A DNA stretch of 7,711 nucleotides from Polaribacter sp. (lineage in GTDB: Bacteria; Bacteroidota; Bacteroidia; Flavobacteriales; Flavobacteriaceae). Of this stretch, positions 6,693 through 7,711 are shown in pieces. The notes under the pieces are model-generated. The model was not told the origin of the DNA and ran no database searches. It saw nothing but the letters and a program-made list of their open reading frames with translations. A program made the position numbers and the translations under genes. The stretch is from NCBI GenBank assembly GCA_003537695.1, contig DPRC01000009.1, positions 11,949 to 19,659 of the forward strand. The letters run 5' to 3'. Positions within the stretch are counted from its first letter, which is position 1. Every line of letters begins with the position of its first letter.

Positions 6693-6734
6693 TGTGCATA
6701 TGTGATTAAGCTAAAACACTGGAAAAATAGAAAG

Positions 6735-6760
6735 ACCTACTCATTTGAAGTAGGTTTTTT
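6735..6760. terminator. Intrinsic terminator between convergent rny and xerD
   Basis: ACCTACT (6735-6741) pairs with AGTAGGT (6749-6755) around a 7-base loop and is followed by a T run (6755-6760); extra A-T pairs can lengthen the base. On the other strand the hairpin is followed by CTTTCTATTTTT, so it may also stop xerD transcripts coming from the right. It is the expected element for two genes that face each other. Confidence 0.8.
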
Positions 6761-6796
6761 CATTTTGCTATTTTAACTGCAGCTTTATAAAGTATC

Positions 6797-7693
6797 TTAT
6801 TTTCTTGGGTGAAAGGTTTCTACAACTTCTTTTAAATAGGTTTTATCTACGTGGACATATATTTCTGTGGTAGTGATACTTTCGTGACCTAACATCTGCT
6901 GAATGGCCCGAAGGTCTGCTCCATTTTGCAACAAATGGGTGGCAAAAGAATGTCTCAGCGTGTGCGGACTAATTTTCTTTTTTAAATCTATTTTAAGTGC
7001 TAAGTCTTTTAAAATTATAAAGATCATTTGTCGTGTCAATCCTTTTCCTCTTCTATTTAAAAAAAGAGTGTCTTCAAAACCTTTTTTAGGCTGGATATGA
7101 ATTCGAATCGTTTTCTTATAAATTAAAATATAACGCTCAGCTTCTTTATGAATGGGAACATACCTTTCTTTATTTCCTTTTCCTAAGACCCTAATAAAAC
7201 CTTCTTCAAAAAATAAATCAGAAATTTTTAAAGTAATCAACTCACTCACACGCAAACCACAACTGTACATTGTTTCTAAAATAGTACGATTTCTTTCCCC
7301 TTGGGGATGGCTTAGATCGATTGCAGCTAGTAATGCATCTATATCTTCTTGACTAAGCGTATCTGGTAATTTTTTTCCAATTTTAGGAGTTTCTAATAAA
7401 TCTGTAGGATTGGTATTTCTATATTCTTCAAACACTAAATAATCAAAAAAACTTCGCAAACCAGAGATTATTCGTGCTTGACTTCTTGGGTTTAATTTTT
7501 TTGCAACCTCATAAATAAATTGTTTTACAATATCAGTATCAATAGCGATAGGAGAGATGCTAATATTATTTTCTTTGAGAAAAAGACATAACTTTTCTAA
7601 ATCTTTGGTATAGCTATCAATTGTATTTTTAGAAAGTCCTCTTTCTATTTTTAAATACATTTGATATTCTTTAATTGCGTTTTGCCAATTCAT
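6797..7693 (-). CDS. xerD: Tyrosine recombinase XerC/XerD (chromosome dimer resolution)
   Basis: Site-specific recombinase that, with a partner, resolves chromosome dimers at dif sites near the terminus at division. 298 residues, standard length. The N-terminal core-binding domain (about 1-90) opens with EYQMYLKIERGLSKNTIDSY; the catalytic domain (about 105-298) has the full active-site set: R148 in YSCGLRVSEL, K172 in GKGNKERYVP, H244 and R247 in SPHTLRHSFATHLL, H270 in MLGHESITTT and nucleophile Y279 in EIYVHVD. The start ATG at 7691-7693 gives the usual N-terminus. Convergent with rny, with a shared terminator. Only 18 bases upstream are visible, too few to judge its promoter. Nothing suggests an integrase of a mobile element: no att-like repeats or cargo genes, and the flanking genes are core. 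XerC versus XerD cannot be settled by eye; XerD is favoured because of length, motif wording and locus. Confidence 0.92.
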   Translation of the reverse strand: MNWQNAIKEYQMYLKIERGLSKNTIDSYTKDLEKLCLFLKENNISISPIAIDTDIVKQFIYEVAKKLNPRSQARIISGLRSFFDYLVFEEYRNTNPTDLLETPKIGKKLPDTLSQEDIDALLAAIDLSHPQGERNRTILETMYSCGLRVSELITLKISDLFFEEGFIRVLGKGNKERYVPIHKEAERYILIYKKTIRIHIQPKKGFEDTLFLNRRGKGLTRQMIFIILKDLALKIDLKKKISPHTLRHSFATHLLQNGADLRAIQQMLGHESITTTEIYVHVDKTYLKEVVETFHPRK

Positions 7694-7711
7694 AATTACA
7701 ATATATTAAAT

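Noticed and set aside
6797..7693. Tyrosine recombinase as integrase of a mobile element.
   Set aside because: Length, motifs and neighbours fit a core XerC/XerD; there are no att-like direct repeats, tRNA, or cargo genes in view.

Overview
The window looks like a core chromosomal segment of a member of the Flavobacteriaceae (Bacteroidota). The DNA is AT-rich and start codons lack Shine-Dalgarno sequences. There is a Bacteroidota-type promoter (TTG, 19 nt, TAnnTTTG), a TonB-dependent receptor with an N-terminal carboxypeptidase-regulatory-like domain, and a gene order (M23 peptidase / coiled-coil protein-zapA-6S RNA-rny / xerD) that I recall as typical of flavobacteria. The family and order are inferred from protein style and synteny; I could not run a database search.

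Layout. Positions 1-4155, minus strand: a secreted M23 peptidase (2461-4155) lies upstream of a TonB-dependent receptor that runs off the left edge (1-2396). The two are 65 bases apart and probably form one transcription unit. Positions 4156-4296: a divergent promoter region with a good plus-strand promoter, a 15-bp palindrome and several CTGTTTT repeats. Positions 4297-4887, plus strand: a small coiled-coil protein followed by the FtsZ-associated protein ZapA. Positions 4888-5115: a non-coding interval that folds into a long rod closed by complementary ends and followed by eight T; I call it the flavobacterial 6S RNA (ssrS). Positions 5116-6681, plus strand: RNase Y. Positions 6682-6796: convergent intergenic region with a terminator. 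Positions 6797-7693, minus strand: a XerC/XerD tyrosine recombinase.

How the genes fit together. The plus-strand cluster joins division (coiled-coil protein, ZapA), global transcription control (6S RNA binds the housekeeping RNA polymerase holoenzyme) and RNA decay (RNase Y). The zapA-6S order is also seen in Proteobacteria. XerD would resolve chromosome dimers at division. The peptidase/receptor pair belongs to envelope biology: peptidoglycan processing or regulation beside an outer-membrane transporter of unknown substrate.

Nothing here points to a mobile element, defence island or CRISPR array. The parts that deserve a second look are the 6S RNA and its tight coupling to rny, the missing ATG of the M23 peptidase, and a hairpin across the rny stop codon.
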